Positions 55,545 to 64,000 are shown, counted from the first letter of the stretch. The stretch is 64,000 nucleotides of DNA from Halohasta salina (GCF_024178165.1 NZ_JAMZIE010000007.1:1-64000); one strand, 5' to 3'. Translations and numbers: made by a program. Notes: generated from the letters alone by a model not told the origin.

Positions 55545-55560
55545 TTTAGGCACTCCTAAA
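55545..55560. promoter_or_regulatory. DtxR/IdeR-like iron-box palindrome, copy 2
   Basis: The palindrome tttaggcactcctaaa has the same six-base arms and four-base centre as copy 1. It is 18 bases upstream of the ATG (55527) of the RGP-like gene and 26 bases from the stop of the gene before it. Confidence 0.65.
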
Positions 55561-55586
55561 GAATTGTCGATCTCCGTCGGTAGCCT

Positions 55587-56687
55587 CTACTGAGCGGTTT
55601 CGGCAGCGGTCCCCTGCTCGGCGGCCTCGGTGGGTGAGACCCCCAGCCGAGCGATGGCTACGGCGCCACCGACGAGCGTGACGGCGTTTTTCAACGCGTG
55701 GTCCACGACGGCAGCGGCGAGAGCGGTACTCGCACCCAGCGGCGTCAGCGCGACCACGAGCGCGGTGAAGGCGGCCTCGTAGAGGCCGATCCCGCCCTGG
55801 GAGAGCGGCAGCACTTTGGCGAGGTTGCCGACGCTGACCGCAAGGGTGCCGACGACGAGCAGGTGGCCGACCGCGAGACTGCCGTCGAGGGCCGCGAGGA
55901 CGAGGATCGCCGTGGCGACGTCCAGGGCCCACACCACCAGACTCTCGGCCCCGACGACGACCATCGCGCGTGGGTTCCGCGCGACGACGGCCACGTCACT
56001 GGCGAAACTGACGACCGCCGCGACCAGCGGGTCGAGCCGTGGAAACCGGTCGACGACGGCGGTGGCGACCGCTCCCGGTCGGAACCGAGAGCGGGCAGCG
56101 GCGACCGTCGAGACGCCAACCGCCAGCGTCACCGCGGTCACACCCCCCGCAGCCAGCAGTGCGGTACGGCCCCGTTCGGCCTCGGCGAGCAGGGTCAGCG
56201 GGCCGACGTCGCCACCGACTGCGAGCCACAGCGTGGCGAGGCCACCGAGGACTGCGATCGCGGCGAGGTCGAAGACGCGTTCGACCGCCAGAGAGGCGAA
56301 GCCGGCGGGGTAGGGCACCTGACGGCGGGCTTGGAGCACGTAGGCCCGCACCCCGTCGCCCGCCCGGGCCGGCAACACGAGGTTGGCCGTCTGGCTCAGA
56401 AACACGGCCAAGGTGAGAAACCGCGTGCCGAGGGGGTGGCCGGTCGCCGCCAGCACGTCGCCGTAGCGGCGGCCCCGGAGCGGCCACGACAGCGCGTAGA
56501 GGCCGACCGCCGCCGCGAGCAGTCGTGAGTCGGCGCGGGCCATCGCCGCGATGACCGAGGCGACGTCGACGTCCCGAAAGGCGACGACGAGCCCGGCGAA
56601 GACGGCCACCGTCCCCAGAATGGCCAGTCGACGGCGCGTCGCCGCGGCTCGAAGGCGGCCTGCCAGTCCGGTGCCGGCGCGATGCAT
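55587..56687 (-). CDS. Flippase-like membrane protein (LPG synthase TM domain / UPF0104)
   Basis: A 366-residue protein with about eight helices. The hallmarks of the UPF0104/lysylphosphatidylglycerol synthase TM family are present: LAVFLSQTANLVLPARAGDG VRAYVL (the N-x-x-x-P-x-R-x-G-D motif), FASLAVERVFDLAAIAVLG (ER-x-x-D), and the late LPLSQGGIGLYEAAFTALVV. Members move or modify lipid-linked sugars in surface-polysaccharide clusters. Iron-box-like palindrome upstream. It is the first gene of the minus-strand series. Confidence 0.88.
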   Translation of the reverse strand: MHRAGTGLAGRLRAAATRRRLAILGTVAVFAGLVVAFRDVDVASVIAAMARADSRLLAAAVGLYALSWPLRGRRYGDVLAATGHPLGTRFLTLAVFLSQTANLVLPARAGDGVRAYVLQARRQVPYPAGFASLAVERVFDLAAIAVLGGLATLWLAVGGDVGPLTLLAEAERGRTALLAAGGVTAVTLAVGVSTVAAARSRFRPGAVATAVVDRFPRLDPLVAAVVSFASDVAVVARNPRAMVVVGAESLVVWALDVATAILVLAALDGSLAVGHLLVVGTLAVSVGNLAKVLPLSQGGIGLYEAAFTALVVALTPLGASTALAAAVVDHALKNAVTLVGGAVAIARLGVSPTEAAEQGTAAETAQ

Positions 56688-56711
56688 ACACTCCCGGTTC
56701 GCCCAGAGGTT

Positions 56712-56727
56712 TTTAAGCCTGCCTAAA
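56712..56727. promoter_or_regulatory. DtxR/IdeR-like iron-box palindrome, copy 3 (imperfect)
   Basis: The sequence tttaagcctgcctaaa differs from the consensus tttagg-N4-cctaaa by one base in one arm. It lies 25 bases before the ATG of the flippase-like gene. Confidence 0.55.
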
Positions 56728-56781
56728 ACTTGATCAGGGGCCGGGTTCGAGACGCCTGGCCGCGGTATCCGGAACGAACGA

Positions 56782-57711
56782 TCAACGGAGTTCGTCGATC
56801 AGTGCGCGGGTCGAACGGCGGACAGCTTCGTCGCTGCTGAGTTCGGGCTCCCAGCCCAGCGCCGAGAGCTTCTCGATGGACAGACGCATCTTCGGGACAT
56901 CACCGGTCCAGCCGCGGTCGCCGCCGGTGTACTCGTAGTCGGGGTCGAGATCCATCTCGTCGGCGACGATGGCGGCGATCCGGTCGACCGAGGTCGTCGT
57001 CCGGGTGCCGAGGTTGTAGGTATTCACCGCGTCGTCGGCGGTGGTGACGATGTGCAGCATGGCGTCGACGCAGTCGTCGATGTGGAGGTAGGATTTCTCT
57101 TGGCGGCCGTCGCCGAGGATCGTCAGCGTCTCGGGATCGTCGACCAACTTCTCGATGAAGTCGGGGATCACCGCGCCGCGGAGGCCCGATCCGACGACGT
57201 TCGCAAAGCGGAAGTTCCAGACGGTCAGGTCGTGGCTGTGGGCCCGTGCCGACAGCAGCCCTTCGTCGGCGAGTTTGCTCGCGCCGTAGGCGCTGATCGG
57301 TTCGAGCGGGGCGTAGTCCTCGGGGGTCGGACGGGGGGCCTCCCCATAGACTGTCGACGAGGAGGTGTAGGCGATCTTCGTGACGCCTGCGTCGGCCATG
57401 GCTTCGAGCAGATTGCGGGTCATCTTCGTGTTGTCCTCGAACTGGCCGTGTGGCCGGTCGGTGTCGACGAGTTTCGAGGCCGCGAGGTGGAACACGAGGT
57501 CGACGTCGTCGAGGACGCCGTCGAGGGATGCGGGGTCGGTGAGGTCGGCTTCGACGAACTCTGCGTCGTCGGCGACCCGCTCGCGGGAGCCGTTCGAACA
57601 GTCGTCGACGACCGTTACGGCCGAGCCGTCGGCGAGCAGTCGGGAAACGAGGTGTGCCCCGACGAAGCCCGCGCCGCCGGTGACCAGAACGTGGTGGTCG
57701 GCAAGATCCAT
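56782..57711 (-). CDS. NAD-dependent sugar epimerase/dehydratase (GalE-like)
   Basis: A 309-residue short-chain dehydrogenase-type sugar nucleotide enzyme. It has HVLVTGGAGFVGAHLVSRLL, DLVFHLAASKLVDTDRPHG, and the catalytic Thr/Ser-Tyr-Lys set YTSSSTVYGEAPRP and SAYGASKLADEGLLS (YxxxK). It converts one UDP-hexose to another, probably for glycan building, next to glycosyltransferase genes. Its own upstream region lacks the iron-box palindrome. The precise sugar is unknown. Confidence 0.9.
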   Translation of the reverse strand: MDLADHHVLVTGGAGFVGAHLVSRLLADGSAVTVVDDCSNGSRERVADDAEFVEADLTDPASLDGVLDDVDLVFHLAASKLVDTDRPHGQFEDNTKMTRNLLEAMADAGVTKIAYTSSSTVYGEAPRPTPEDYAPLEPISAYGASKLADEGLLSARAHSHDLTVWNFRFANVVGSGLRGAVIPDFIEKLVDDPETLTILGDGRQEKSYLHIDDCVDAMLHIVTTADDAVNTYNLGTRTTTSVDRIAAIVADEMDLDPDYEYTGGDRGWTGDVPKMRLSIEKLSALGWEPELSSDEAVRRSTRALIDELR

Positions 57712-57866
57712 ACGCCGAGAAATCAGCGACCGATAATGAACCGTTTGACTCGGCCTCGGCCGACCCGGCGGACCACCGCCTATCGGGTGCGGCCGGACAG
57801 CTATGTAAATTATGTAATTTTATTCTCCGAAAAATACAATAACTCACGTGGGTCTCAACTGCATGT

Positions 57867-58595
57867 ATGCTTTCAGGAAAGACTGCAATCGTTACCGGTG
57901 GATCGGCAGGAATCGGGAAGGCGATCGCCGAGGAGTTCCTCAATCAGGGTGCGTCGGTCGTCATCGCGAACCGCTCCGAAGAGAACGGCCGACAGACGGC
58001 CGAGGAACTCGGCTGTTCGTTCATCCAGTGTGATGTCTCCTCCTACGACGCGGTGACCGACCTCGTCGACCGGACGGTCGAGGAACACGGCGGGCTGGAT
58101 ATCATGGTCAACAACGCCGGGATCGGGCTGACCGGCACCGTCGAGACCACCTCGCTCGACGACTGGCAGCAACTGCTGGAGGTCAACCTCAACGGCGTGA
58201 TATACGGAACGCGGGCGGCGATGCCATACCTCAAGGAGTCGTCGGGCTGTGTCCTCAACGTGGCGTCGGTCTTCGGGCTCGTCGGCGGACCACAGACCGC
58301 CGCCTACGCGACCGCCAAGGGGGCGGTCGTCAACTTCACCCGGACGACGGCCGTCGACTACGCCGAGGCGGGCGTCCGCGTCAACAGCATCTGTCCGGGG
58401 TTCGTCCGGACGGCGATGACCGAGTCGGAACTCGAGAAGGACTCCTTCTACGAGTTCGTCCTCAACCAGACCCCAATCAGCCGCGTCGCCGAACCCGAGG
58501 AGGTCGCCGAGCCGGCGGCGTTCCTGGCTTCGGACAGCGCCTCCTACATCACCGGGGTGAACCTCCCGATCGACGGCGGCTGGACGACGCACTGA
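57867..58595 (+). CDS. Short-chain dehydrogenase/reductase
   Basis: A 242-residue SDR oxidoreductase. Cofactor motif TGGSAGIGKAIAEEFL, NNAG as NNAGIGLTGT, catalytic Ser in VLNVASVFGL, and YATAKGAVVN (YxxxK). The C-terminal end PAAFLASDSASYITGVNLPI DGGW is typical of 3-oxoacyl-ACP-reductase or glucose dehydrogenase-like members. Substrate unknown. The upstream 155 bases are A/T-rich with a direct repeat of atgtaa at 57803 and 57812, and a TATA-like aaaatacaat near 57831 fits a leaderless start. Confidence 0.92.
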   Translation: MLSGKTAIVTGGSAGIGKAIAEEFLNQGASVVIANRSEENGRQTAEELGCSFIQCDVSSYDAVTDLVDRTVEEHGGLDIMVNNAGIGLTGTVETTSLDDWQQLLEVNLNGVIYGTRAAMPYLKESSGCVLNVASVFGLVGGPQTAAYATAKGAVVNFTRTTAVDYAEAGVRVNSICPGFVRTAMTESELEKDSFYEFVLNQTPISRVAEPEEVAEPAAFLASDSASYITGVNLPIDGGWTTH

Positions 58596-58602
58596 CGCGG
58601 CC

Positions 58603-59577
58603 TCACAGCCGCTCGGCGATCCCCACGAGCGTCTGGCCCGCCGTCACGGTCGACTCCCGGGCGACCGAGTAGACGATCCCCTCGCGGTCGGCGGTCACGG
58701 TCTGGAGCGGTTCGTACGTCGTCGGCGCGTACACCGTCCCGAACGTATCGCCAGTCGCGACCTCGGCTCCGAGTTCAACACCGTCGTCGACCACGAACAA
58801 CCCCGACTCCGCGGCCCGGACCCGACCGAGGTGGTTTCTGGCGCGGGTGCCGTCCCACGGCTCGGGCGCGCCATCGAGCAGCCCGAGGTGTCGACACACG
58901 CCAAAGAGCCCGTCGAGGCCGGTTTCGACCGCCGCCGGATCGAGTTGCTTGTTCGAGCCGAGTTCGGGCGTGATCGAGGGGATCCCCTCGCGGGTCGCCG
59001 CCACGCGGAGTTTGCCGTCGAAATCGCGGGTGTCCCACTCGGCGTCGGCCTCGGCGCCGGCGGCTTCGGCCAACAGGAGGTTGGTGCCGAAGGCCTCGGC
59101 GAGTCGCCGGGACTCAGCGTCACCCCGGAGGTAGACCGTGTGGGTCAGCATCTCGGGGCTCCCGGTGTGGAGGTCGACGATGGCGTCGGCTCCCTCGATG
59201 TCGGCCCAGAGCCGGGCGGCCATCCGCTCGTGGATCGAGCCGTCGGCGTCCCCCGGCCAACACCGGTTCATGTTGGGTGCCGCCGAGTCGATGGGTTCGG
59301 GCGTGGTGTAGGAGACCCGATCGAAGGTCAGCGGGTCGGCGACCGGCACGGCGATCAGCGTGCCGTCGAGGTCGGTATGGTGGGGGCCTGGCGAATCGTT
59401 GCTGGTGAGTCGGCCGTGGAGCCGACGGAGGAGTTCGGTGCCGTTGAGCTCCCGGCCGTGCTGGGCGGCCTGGACGTACAGTGTGGGCCCCGCGCCGGTG
59501 CCGTAGCGGTGGACGGTCGTCTCGACGGCCACACCCGACGGGAGTCGGGCTAACGTAGCCTGCTCGGCAGTGTGCAT
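58603..59577 (-). CDS. Succinylglutamate desuccinylase/aspartoacylase-family zinc hydrolase
   Basis: A 324-residue zinc-dependent deacylase of the AstE/AspA fold. The metal motif is QHGRELNGTELL (His-x-x-Glu), then AIVDLHTGSPEML with the third ligand His. The C-terminal domain is the beta-barrel typical of the AstE/AspA group. It removes an acyl group from an amino acid or similar compound, but its substrate is not shown. It is convergent with the SDR gene (7-base gap) and divergent from upp. Confidence 0.88.
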   Translation of the reverse strand: MHTAEQATLARLPSGVAVETTVHRYGTGAGPTLYVQAAQHGRELNGTELLRRLHGRLTSNDSPGPHHTDLDGTLIAVPVADPLTFDRVSYTTPEPIDSAAPNMNRCWPGDADGSIHERMAARLWADIEGADAIVDLHTGSPEMLTHTVYLRGDAESRRLAEAFGTNLLLAEAAGAEADAEWDTRDFDGKLRVAATREGIPSITPELGSNKQLDPAAVETGLDGLFGVCRHLGLLDGAPEPWDGTRARNHLGRVRAAESGLFVVDDGVELGAEVATGDTFGTVYAPTTYEPLQTVTADREGIVYSVARESTVTAGQTLVGIAERL

Positions 59578-59625
59578 ACCGGGACCACGGCCCGCGGGCT
59601 TGTAGCGCTACGGGATGGTCGACTC

Positions 59626-59637
59626 TTTTATTTATGT
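59626..59637 (+). promoter_or_regulatory. TATA element of upp
   Basis: The run ttttatttatg sits 27 bases before the ATG at 59657, a clear leaderless-promoter spacing. Confidence 0.6.
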
Positions 59638-59656
59638 CCACCCCACTGTACGCCGT

Positions 59657-60337
59657 ATGGCGATTGAAACGCGGGATCACGCCCATCTCATTACGCACGC
59701 GCTGGCCCAGGACACGCTGTCGACGCTCCGATCGACCGAGACCGAACAGGTCGCCTTCAGGAAAGGCCTCGTCCGGCTGGGCCGGATCTGCGGCTACGAG
59801 ATCATCGACGGTGCGATGGACACCGAGTTCGTCCCGATCGAGACGCCGCTGGCCGAGACGACCGGCGAGCGCGTCAAAGGCCTCGACAACGTCGTCATCA
59901 TCAACGTGCTCCGGGCCGCAACCCCCTTCGTCGAGGGGCTGCTCAAGGCCTTCCCACGGGCCAAACAGGGTGTCATCTCCGCCGGCCGCGACGAGTCGGC
60001 GGGGATGGACGACGACGGCGAGTTCCCGATCACCATCGACTACGTGAAGCTCCCGGATATCAGCCCCGACGACACCGTCATCGTCGCCGATCCCATGCTG
60101 GCGACGGGCTCGACGATGTGCAAGGTCCTCGATCACGTCCGCGATGTGACCGACAGCTACGAGAACCTCTTCGTGCTCTCGGCGGTCTCGGCTCCGGCCG
60201 GCCTGATCCGCGTCGACGAGGCGTTCCCCGAGGTCGACCTCCTGACGGTCGCGATCGACGACCGGCTCGACGAGAACGGCTACATCGTCCCCGGACTCGG
60301 CGACGCCGGCGACCGGGCGTTCCGAACGACCGACTAG
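59657..60337 (+). CDS. upp: Uracil phosphoribosyltransferase
   Basis: Salvages uracil with PRPP to UMP. The 226-residue protein has the PRPP loop [14 protein letters not shown] at residues 141-154 and the C-terminal uracil-binding [28 protein letters not shown] lies near the active site. The stop overlaps that of the convergent YigZ-family gene by four bases. Confidence 0.95.
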   Translation: MAIETRDHAHLITHALAQDTLSTLRSTETEQVAFRKGLVRLGRICGYEIIDGAMDTEFVPIETPLAETTGERVKGLDNVVIINVLRAATPFVEGLLKAFPRAKQGVISAGRDESAGMDDDGEFPITIDYVKLPDISPDDTVIVADPMLATGSTMCKVLDHVRDVTDSYENLFVLSAVSAPAGLIRVDEAFPEVDLLTVAIDDRLDENGYIVPGLGDAGDRAFRTTD

Positions 60338-60960
60338 TCGAGTTCGACCCGCCCGCTCGTCGCGTTCAACAGACGCTCTCTGAGGCCCGGGGCGTCGTCG
60401 ACGGGCACCCGAACCGCAAACGAGGCCCGTTCGTCGTAGCTGGCCTCGAACTCGACGTCGACCGACTCCAAGATCCCCCGAACGGTACCGGAGTCGTCGT
60501 ACGCGACGGTCGCGGTGAATCGCTCGTGTGGCACCGTCTCGACGATCCCCGCATCGTCGACGGCCCGCTTGACTGCCGCGGAGTAGGCACGGGCTAACCC
60601 GCCGACACCGAGGTTAGTCCCGCCATAATACCGGGTGACGACCGCCACGAGGTGCTGGAGATCCTGTTGGACGAGCACGTTGAGCGCCGGCTTTCCCGAC
60701 GAGCCGCTGGGCTCGCCGTCGTCGCTACACCACTCCCTGAGCATGGTCTCGCCCAACTGATCGGCCGAGGCCTCGCCCGCGGGAACGCGGTAGGCCGGGA
60801 CGTGGTGAGTTGCATCGGGGTAGGTCTCGCGTTCCTCGGCGATGACGGCCTCGGCCTCGTCGACGGTGTCGACCGGCTCGACGACGCCGATGAACTCCGA
60901 GCCCTGTCGGTCGAGTGTCGCTTCGCCGCGGCCGTCGACGGTTCGGAACGGATCGCTCAC
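60334..60960 (-). CDS. YigZ/IMPACT-family protein
   Basis: A 208-residue protein of the UPF0029/YigZ family, related to eukaryotic IMPACT. Core features are [47 protein letters not shown] and [22 protein letters not shown]. The second domain ([20 protein letters not shown]) is the UPF0029 C-terminal part. Function is uncertain; the eukaryotic relative regulates translation stress. The start is GTG at 60960. Its stop shares four bases with upp. Confidence 0.88.
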   Translation of the reverse strand: MSDPFRTVDGRGEATLDRQGSEFIGVVEPVDTVDEAEAVIAEERETYPDATHHVPAYRVPAGEASADQLGETMLREWCSDDGEPSGSSGKPALNVLVQQDLQHLVAVVTRYYGGTNLGVGGLARAYSAAVKRAVDDAGIVETVPHERFTATVAYDDSGTVRGILESVDVEFEASYDERASFAVRVPVDDAPGLRERLLNATSGRVELD

Positions 60961-61010
60961 GGCCGCGGGTTGGCGACGAACGTAAAAAGCCCCGTCGACG
61001 GCGGGGTGGG

Positions 61011-61433
61011 CTACTCCTCTGCGGATGGGATGGGCGAGCCGAACCGGTCGGGGTGGTGGAGGTAGTACAGCAGCCCGAAGGCGACGATACCGACGAGTTC
61101 GACGGCTTTCGACACCGCCGCCAGCGGCTCGGCGGCCAGCGCCGCGGCGAGCGGGCCGTCGGTCCAGAGCCAGTAGCCGACCAGCAACGCCGCCAGCGTC
61201 CCGCCGCCGAGGGCGCTGAGCCGGCGATAGCGGTAGCCGCGGAACAGCGCCGCCGCGACCGCGACCAACAGGAAGGCAGCGGGAACGAAGAGGAACGGGC
61301 GGCTGTCGGCGACCGGGTTCCGGAGGAGCGAGACCGAAAGCCGGGGAATCGCCCAGAGGAGGTGGATCGCGGCGACGACGAGGGCGGCCTGAATCGCGGC
61401 CAGTCGACACAGGCGCTCGATCGTGGCCGGCAT
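61011..61433 (-). CDS. Four-helix membrane protein, unknown
   Basis: A 140-residue protein with four hydrophobic helices, such as AALVVAAIHLLWAIPRLSVS, FVPAAFLLVAVAAALF, GTLAALLVGYWLWTD and VSKAVELVGIVAFGLLYYL. It starts 3 bases after the ACT-domain regulator gene and is probably read with it. No family recognised. Confidence 0.7.
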   Translation of the reverse strand: MPATIERLCRLAAIQAALVVAAIHLLWAIPRLSVSLLRNPVADSRPFLFVPAAFLLVAVAAALFRGYRYRRLSALGGGTLAALLVGYWLWTDGPLAAALAAEPLAAVSKAVELVGIVAFGLLYYLHHPDRFGSPIPSAEE

Positions 61434-61435
61434 GG

Positions 61436-61936
61436 TCAGAACTCGACGCGCCGGACGAACGGTAGCTCGCGGATCGACAGGAGGAGGTCGCCGGGGACGG
61501 CCTCGTCGGTGATGATGTGGAGCTGTGGCTCGTCGGTGAACTCGGGGTCCTCGCTGATGATCTGGCGGATCGATATCTCGTGGTCGGCGATGAGGCCGGT
61601 GACCTCGGCGACGATCCCCGAGGCGTCGGCGGCCTCTACTTCGACGGTCATCACGGTGAGATCGAGGACGGGCGCGAGATCCCGGAGGCTCGGAATCGCC
61701 GAAATGTTCGCGAAGATCCGCTGGAGTTCGGGATCGGAGCGAATGGCATCCGTGGTGGAATCGACCACCCGGCGGTCGACGTCGATCTCGCGGGCGATCC
61801 CGGTGTAGGGGATCTCGATGCCGCCCGAAACCACCCGGCCCTCCTCGTTGACCGAGAAGCCGCGTTCCAGCAGCAGGCGAATGACCGCCTGCTGGCTCGG
61901 AGACCCCTCGAACTTCTCCATGATCTCGTCGAACAT
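61436..61936 (-). CDS. HTH and ACT-domain regulator of amino-acid metabolism
   Basis: A 166-residue protein. The first 80 residues look like an HTH (QQAVIRLLLERGFSVNEEGR ... ISGIAREIDVDRRVVDSTTD). Residues 95-166 form an ACT domain (VEVEAADASGIVAEVTGLIA, ISIRQIISEDPE), the ligand-binding unit of amino-acid regulators. It lies next to hisB and may sense an amino acid. A palindrome directly upstream of the ATG is listed separately. Confidence 0.8.
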   Translation of the reverse strand: MFDEIMEKFEGSPSQQAVIRLLLERGFSVNEEGRVVSGGIEIPYTGIAREIDVDRRVVDSTTDAIRSDPELQRIFANISAIPSLRDLAPVLDLTVMTVEVEAADASGIVAEVTGLIADHEISIRQIISEDPEFTDEPQLHIITDEAVPGDLLLSIRELPFVRRVEF

Positions 61937-61955
61937 CGTTAGTAGCCTCCTAACG
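61937..61955. promoter_or_regulatory. Palindrome upstream of the ACT regulator
   Basis: Perfect six-base arms cgttag (61937..61942) and ctaacg (61950..61955) with a seven-base centre lie directly before the ATG at 61936. It may be the self-regulation site of the HTH and ACT protein. Confidence 0.4.
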
Positions 61956-61977
61956 AAGTGTGATGCCGGTCCATCCG

Positions 61978-62571
61978 CTACAGTTCGCCCTTCGTGCTCG
62001 GCGTGTCGCTCCGCCGCTCGTCGACTCGCGTCGCGTCGTCGAGCGCCCGCGCCAGCGACTTGAACAGGGCCTCGACCTCATGGTGGGCGTTGTCGCCCGC
62101 GATGATCTCGGCGTGGAGCGTCAGCCCGGCGTTGAGGGCGAGCGATTCGGCGAAGTGTCGGGCCATGTCGCTCGTGAAGTCGCCAATCTGGTCCTGTGAA
62201 AAGTCGCCGTCGAAGACGAAGTAGGGTCGACCGCTGACGTCGACGACCACGGAGGCCAGTGCTTCATCGAGCGGTACCCGGCGGTCGGCGTAGCGGACGA
62301 TGCCGCGTTTGTCGCCCAGCGCCTCGTCGAAGGCCTCCCCGAGAGTGATCCCCACGTCCTCGACGGTGTGGTGGTCGTCAATGTCGAGATCGCCGTCACA
62401 CCGGACGGTGAGATCGAACAGGCCGTGTGTGGCCAGCGCGGTCAGCATGTGGTCGAAGAAGCCGATGCCGGTGTCGACGGTCGACTCGCCGTCGCCGTCG
62501 AGAGCCAGTGTGACCTCGATGGTCGTCTCGCCGGTTTCGCGGCTGACGGCGGCGGCGCGTGAGTCGCTCAT
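61978..62571 (-). CDS. hisB: Imidazoleglycerol-phosphate dehydratase
   Basis: Sixth step of histidine synthesis. The 197-residue monofunctional enzyme has all metal-binding histidine motifs: [38 protein letters not shown], and [19 protein letters not shown] near the C-terminus, with [18 protein letters not shown] 62571 is chosen because the upstream part of the frame is not family-like. A TATA-like ccatattccc at 62593..62602 on the minus strand fits. hisA lies 550 bases further upstream on the same strand. Confidence 0.95.
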   Translation of the reverse strand: MSDSRAAAVSRETGETTIEVTLALDGDGESTVDTGIGFFDHMLTALATHGLFDLTVRCDGDLDIDDHHTVEDVGITLGEAFDEALGDKRGIVRYADRRVPLDEALASVVVDVSGRPYFVFDGDFSQDQIGDFTSDMARHFAESLALNAGLTLHAEIIAGDNAHHEVEALFKSLARALDDATRVDERRSDTPSTKGEL

Positions 62572-62698
62572 AGGGGTACTGAAACACGCGGGGAATATGG
62601 TGGTTGCGCTGTTGTCCGTTCGGTTCGATCGTCGACATCGCGCACTGGGGACCCAGTCGAGGGCTGTTCCTCCGTACCCCCCTCTGTCGTCGGGAGCG

Positions 62699-63019
62699 CT
62701 AGGTTTCGGCCACAGTGAGTTGATACGTTCCATTCTGGTATCGCACGGCATCACTGTCGTACCACACCGGGGAGTTGGTGTCGTCGGGGATCTCTGTGAA
62801 CTCGTCGGCGACTGCCCGCTCGAAGACCGTCTGCTGGGCGGCTGTGAGGGCCTCGTACTCGATCACTGCTCCCTCGGCATCCCCCGGCTCATCGATCTGC
62901 TCTACATACAGAAACGCCGTACTGGTTCGGTCAGGGGTCGCGTCGCCCCAAACGGCGATCAGACCACCCCCTGCGACGGCGGCAGCGACCACGAGTCCGA
63001 CCAACAAGAGCCGTTTCAT
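62699..63019 (-). CDS. Small exported or membrane-anchored protein, unknown
   Basis: A 106-residue protein with an N-terminal hydrophobic helix ([20 protein letters not shown]) and an acidic outer part with [20 protein letters not shown] and [20 protein letters not shown]. Likely anchored by its uncut helix. The TATA-like gttaagcatt at 63042..63051 (minus) lies 27 bases before ATG 63019. It is inserted between hisB and hisA and is not recognised. Confidence 0.7.
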   Translation of the reverse strand: MKRLLLVGLVVAAAVAGGGLIAVWGDATPDRTSTAFLYVEQIDEPGDAEGAVIEYEALTAAQQTVFERAVADEFTEIPDDTNSPVWYDSDAVRYQNGTYQLTVAET

Positions 63020-63119
63020 TGATACATCGTATTCCGAACGAATGCTTAACAGTCCCGATCGGATCTGTCCTCCTGAACCGTCCCGCGCGGTAGTTGCTAT
63101 CCGAATGTGGAGGAGCGAC

Positions 63120-63854
63120 CTACGTGGAGGCAACCTCGATCGCCGCCGCCAGCGTGAACGCCCCCTCGTAGAGGGCGGTGCCGACGACGACTGCCGCCGC
63201 GCCGGCGTCCCGGAGTTCGAGAACGTCGTCGACCGACGCCACCCCGCCGCTGGCGACCACCGGGATGTCGACGGCTTCACACACTCGACCCACGAGTTCC
63301 GTATTGACGCCCTCCAACTGTCCCTCGACGTCGACGTTCGTAAAGAGGATCGCGCCCGCACCCAGCTCCTCGTAGCGCCCAGCGGCCTCCGCAGGGTCGA
63401 GGCCGGTCGACTCGGTCCATCCCGAGACGACGACTTCGCCGTCCTTGGCGTCGAGGCTCACCATCACCGTACCGGGGTACTGCTCGGAGATCTCGCCGAC
63501 GATCTCCGGGGTCTCGACCGCTGCGGTCCCGAGGATGACGCGGTCGACGCCCAGATCGAGCAGTTCGACAGCGTCGTCGGCCGTGCGAATCCCGCCGCCG
63601 AGTTGGAGGTCGACGTCCGCGGTGTCGATGATCGCCTCGAAGGCCGCGCTGTTGACGCGTTCGCCCTCGAAGGCTCCGTCGAGATCGACGAGATGCAGCG
63701 TCTCGGCCCCCTGGTCGACCCACTGGTCGGCCGCGGCGCGCGGCTCGCCGTACCGTTTTTCGGTACCGCGTTCACCCGCGACGAGTTGGACGACCTCGCC
63801 GTCTTGGACGTCGACTGCGGGGATCACCTCGAAGGTCGGAAAGGGGTCGCTCAT
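63120..63854 (-). CDS. hisA: ProFAR isomerase
   Basis: Fourth step of histidine synthesis, isomerisation of ProFAR to PRFAR. The 244-residue beta/alpha barrel has IPAVDVQDGEVVQLVAGERG with catalytic Asp15, LQLGGGIRTADDAVELLDLG at one phosphate site, VSLDAKDGEVVVSGWTES with the second Asp region, and SGGVASVDDVLELRDAGAAA at the other. The N-terminal length is normal. It may be transcribed with the small membrane protein and hisB. Confidence 0.95.
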   Translation of the reverse strand: MSDPFPTFEVIPAVDVQDGEVVQLVAGERGTEKRYGEPRAAADQWVDQGAETLHLVDLDGAFEGERVNSAAFEAIIDTADVDLQLGGGIRTADDAVELLDLGVDRVILGTAAVETPEIVGEISEQYPGTVMVSLDAKDGEVVVSGWTESTGLDPAEAAGRYEELGAGAILFTNVDVEGQLEGVNTELVGRVCEAVDIPVVASGGVASVDDVLELRDAGAAAVVVGTALYEGAFTLAAAIEVAST

Positions 63855-63902
63855 GGACGCTGGTTCGACGGCCGGCTGATAAAAGTCGACGGTCGGCGGC
63901 GC

Positions 63903-64000
63903 TCAGATCGAGAGGATGATGCTGACGACTTCACGGGTGAAGACCGCGGTCAAACAGCCGAGCCACGTCATCATGACGAAGTGGATGTAGGCGGTCGCCT
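63903..64000 (-). CDS. C-terminal end of a membrane protein, cut by window edge
   Basis: The last 32 residues of a minus-strand gene that begins beyond the window. They form one hydrophobic helix, AYIHFVMMTWLGCLTAVFTR, ending EVVSIILSI and stop. It lies upstream of hisA on the same strand. Too short to assign. Confidence 0.55.
   Translation of the reverse strand, partial: ATAYIHFVMMTWLGCLTAVFTREVVSIILSI

Overview
The window is GC-rich haloarchaeal (class Halobacteria) chromosome. Predicted proteins are very acidic (Asp/Glu-rich). Many starts sit about 25-30 nt after a TATA-like element, as in leaderless haloarchaeal mRNAs. Tat-type lipoproteins recur, and the gene set is archaeal: MC1 chromosomal protein, EndA tRNA-splicing endonuclease, a Hel308-type helicase and a ba3 oxidase. 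No insertion sequence, CRISPR array, tRNA or rRNA gene was seen. GTCGAC-like hexamers are common throughout. I cannot name the species.

Layout. 0-1 kb: three promoter-like units on the minus strand that look like tandem haloarchaeal rRNA promoters, pointing out of the window to the left; then MC1. 1-17 kb: housekeeping genes (pyrD, valS, pheS-pheT, trpS-endA) mixed with a 7TM sensor kinase, an NMT1/THI5-like protein, DoxX, an AIR-synthase-like protein and a frameshifted sugar O-acetyltransferase. 17-21.6 kb: small membrane protein, HxlR regulator, zinc alcohol dehydrogenase, a protein joining a NucS-like N-terminal domain to C4 zinc fingers, and a tandem HAD phosphatase pair.

21.6-36 kb is a copper and respiration island: CcoI-like copper ATPase, ba3 cytochrome oxidase subunits, a TlpA-like thioredoxin, an HTH regulator, NosY/NosF/NosD, CcdA, NosL, Sco and a TauE/SafE/DsbD_2-type membrane protein. 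These genes cover copper export, copper hand-off, thiol redox and the oxidase that needs copper. No nosZ is present, so the Nos-like parts may serve the oxidase CuA site or another copper enzyme.

36-50 kb: Hel308-like helicase, an ABC exporter pair, NAD-dependent DNA ligase LigA, a second 7TM-PAS kinase, a metY-metX-metY methionine cluster, a three-cysteine ferredoxin and GNAT and rhodanese proteins. 50-58 kb: a surface-glycan and iron block with a GT39-like membrane glycosyltransferase, an FbpA-like iron-binding lipoprotein, an RGP-like glycosyltransferase and a flippase-like protein. Three of these upstream regions carry the same 16-bp palindrome, which resembles DtxR/IdeR-type iron boxes. 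58-64 kb: aspartoacylase-like protein, upp, a YigZ-family protein, an ACT-domain regulator, hisB, hisA and the 3' end of a membrane protein.

The least ordinary signals are the three shared iron-box-like palindromes over glycan genes, a NosL-like domain without its copper ligands at the front of NosD, three very short ORFs joined to downstream genes by ATGA/GTGA overlaps, and several inverted repeats placed on or next to TATA boxes.
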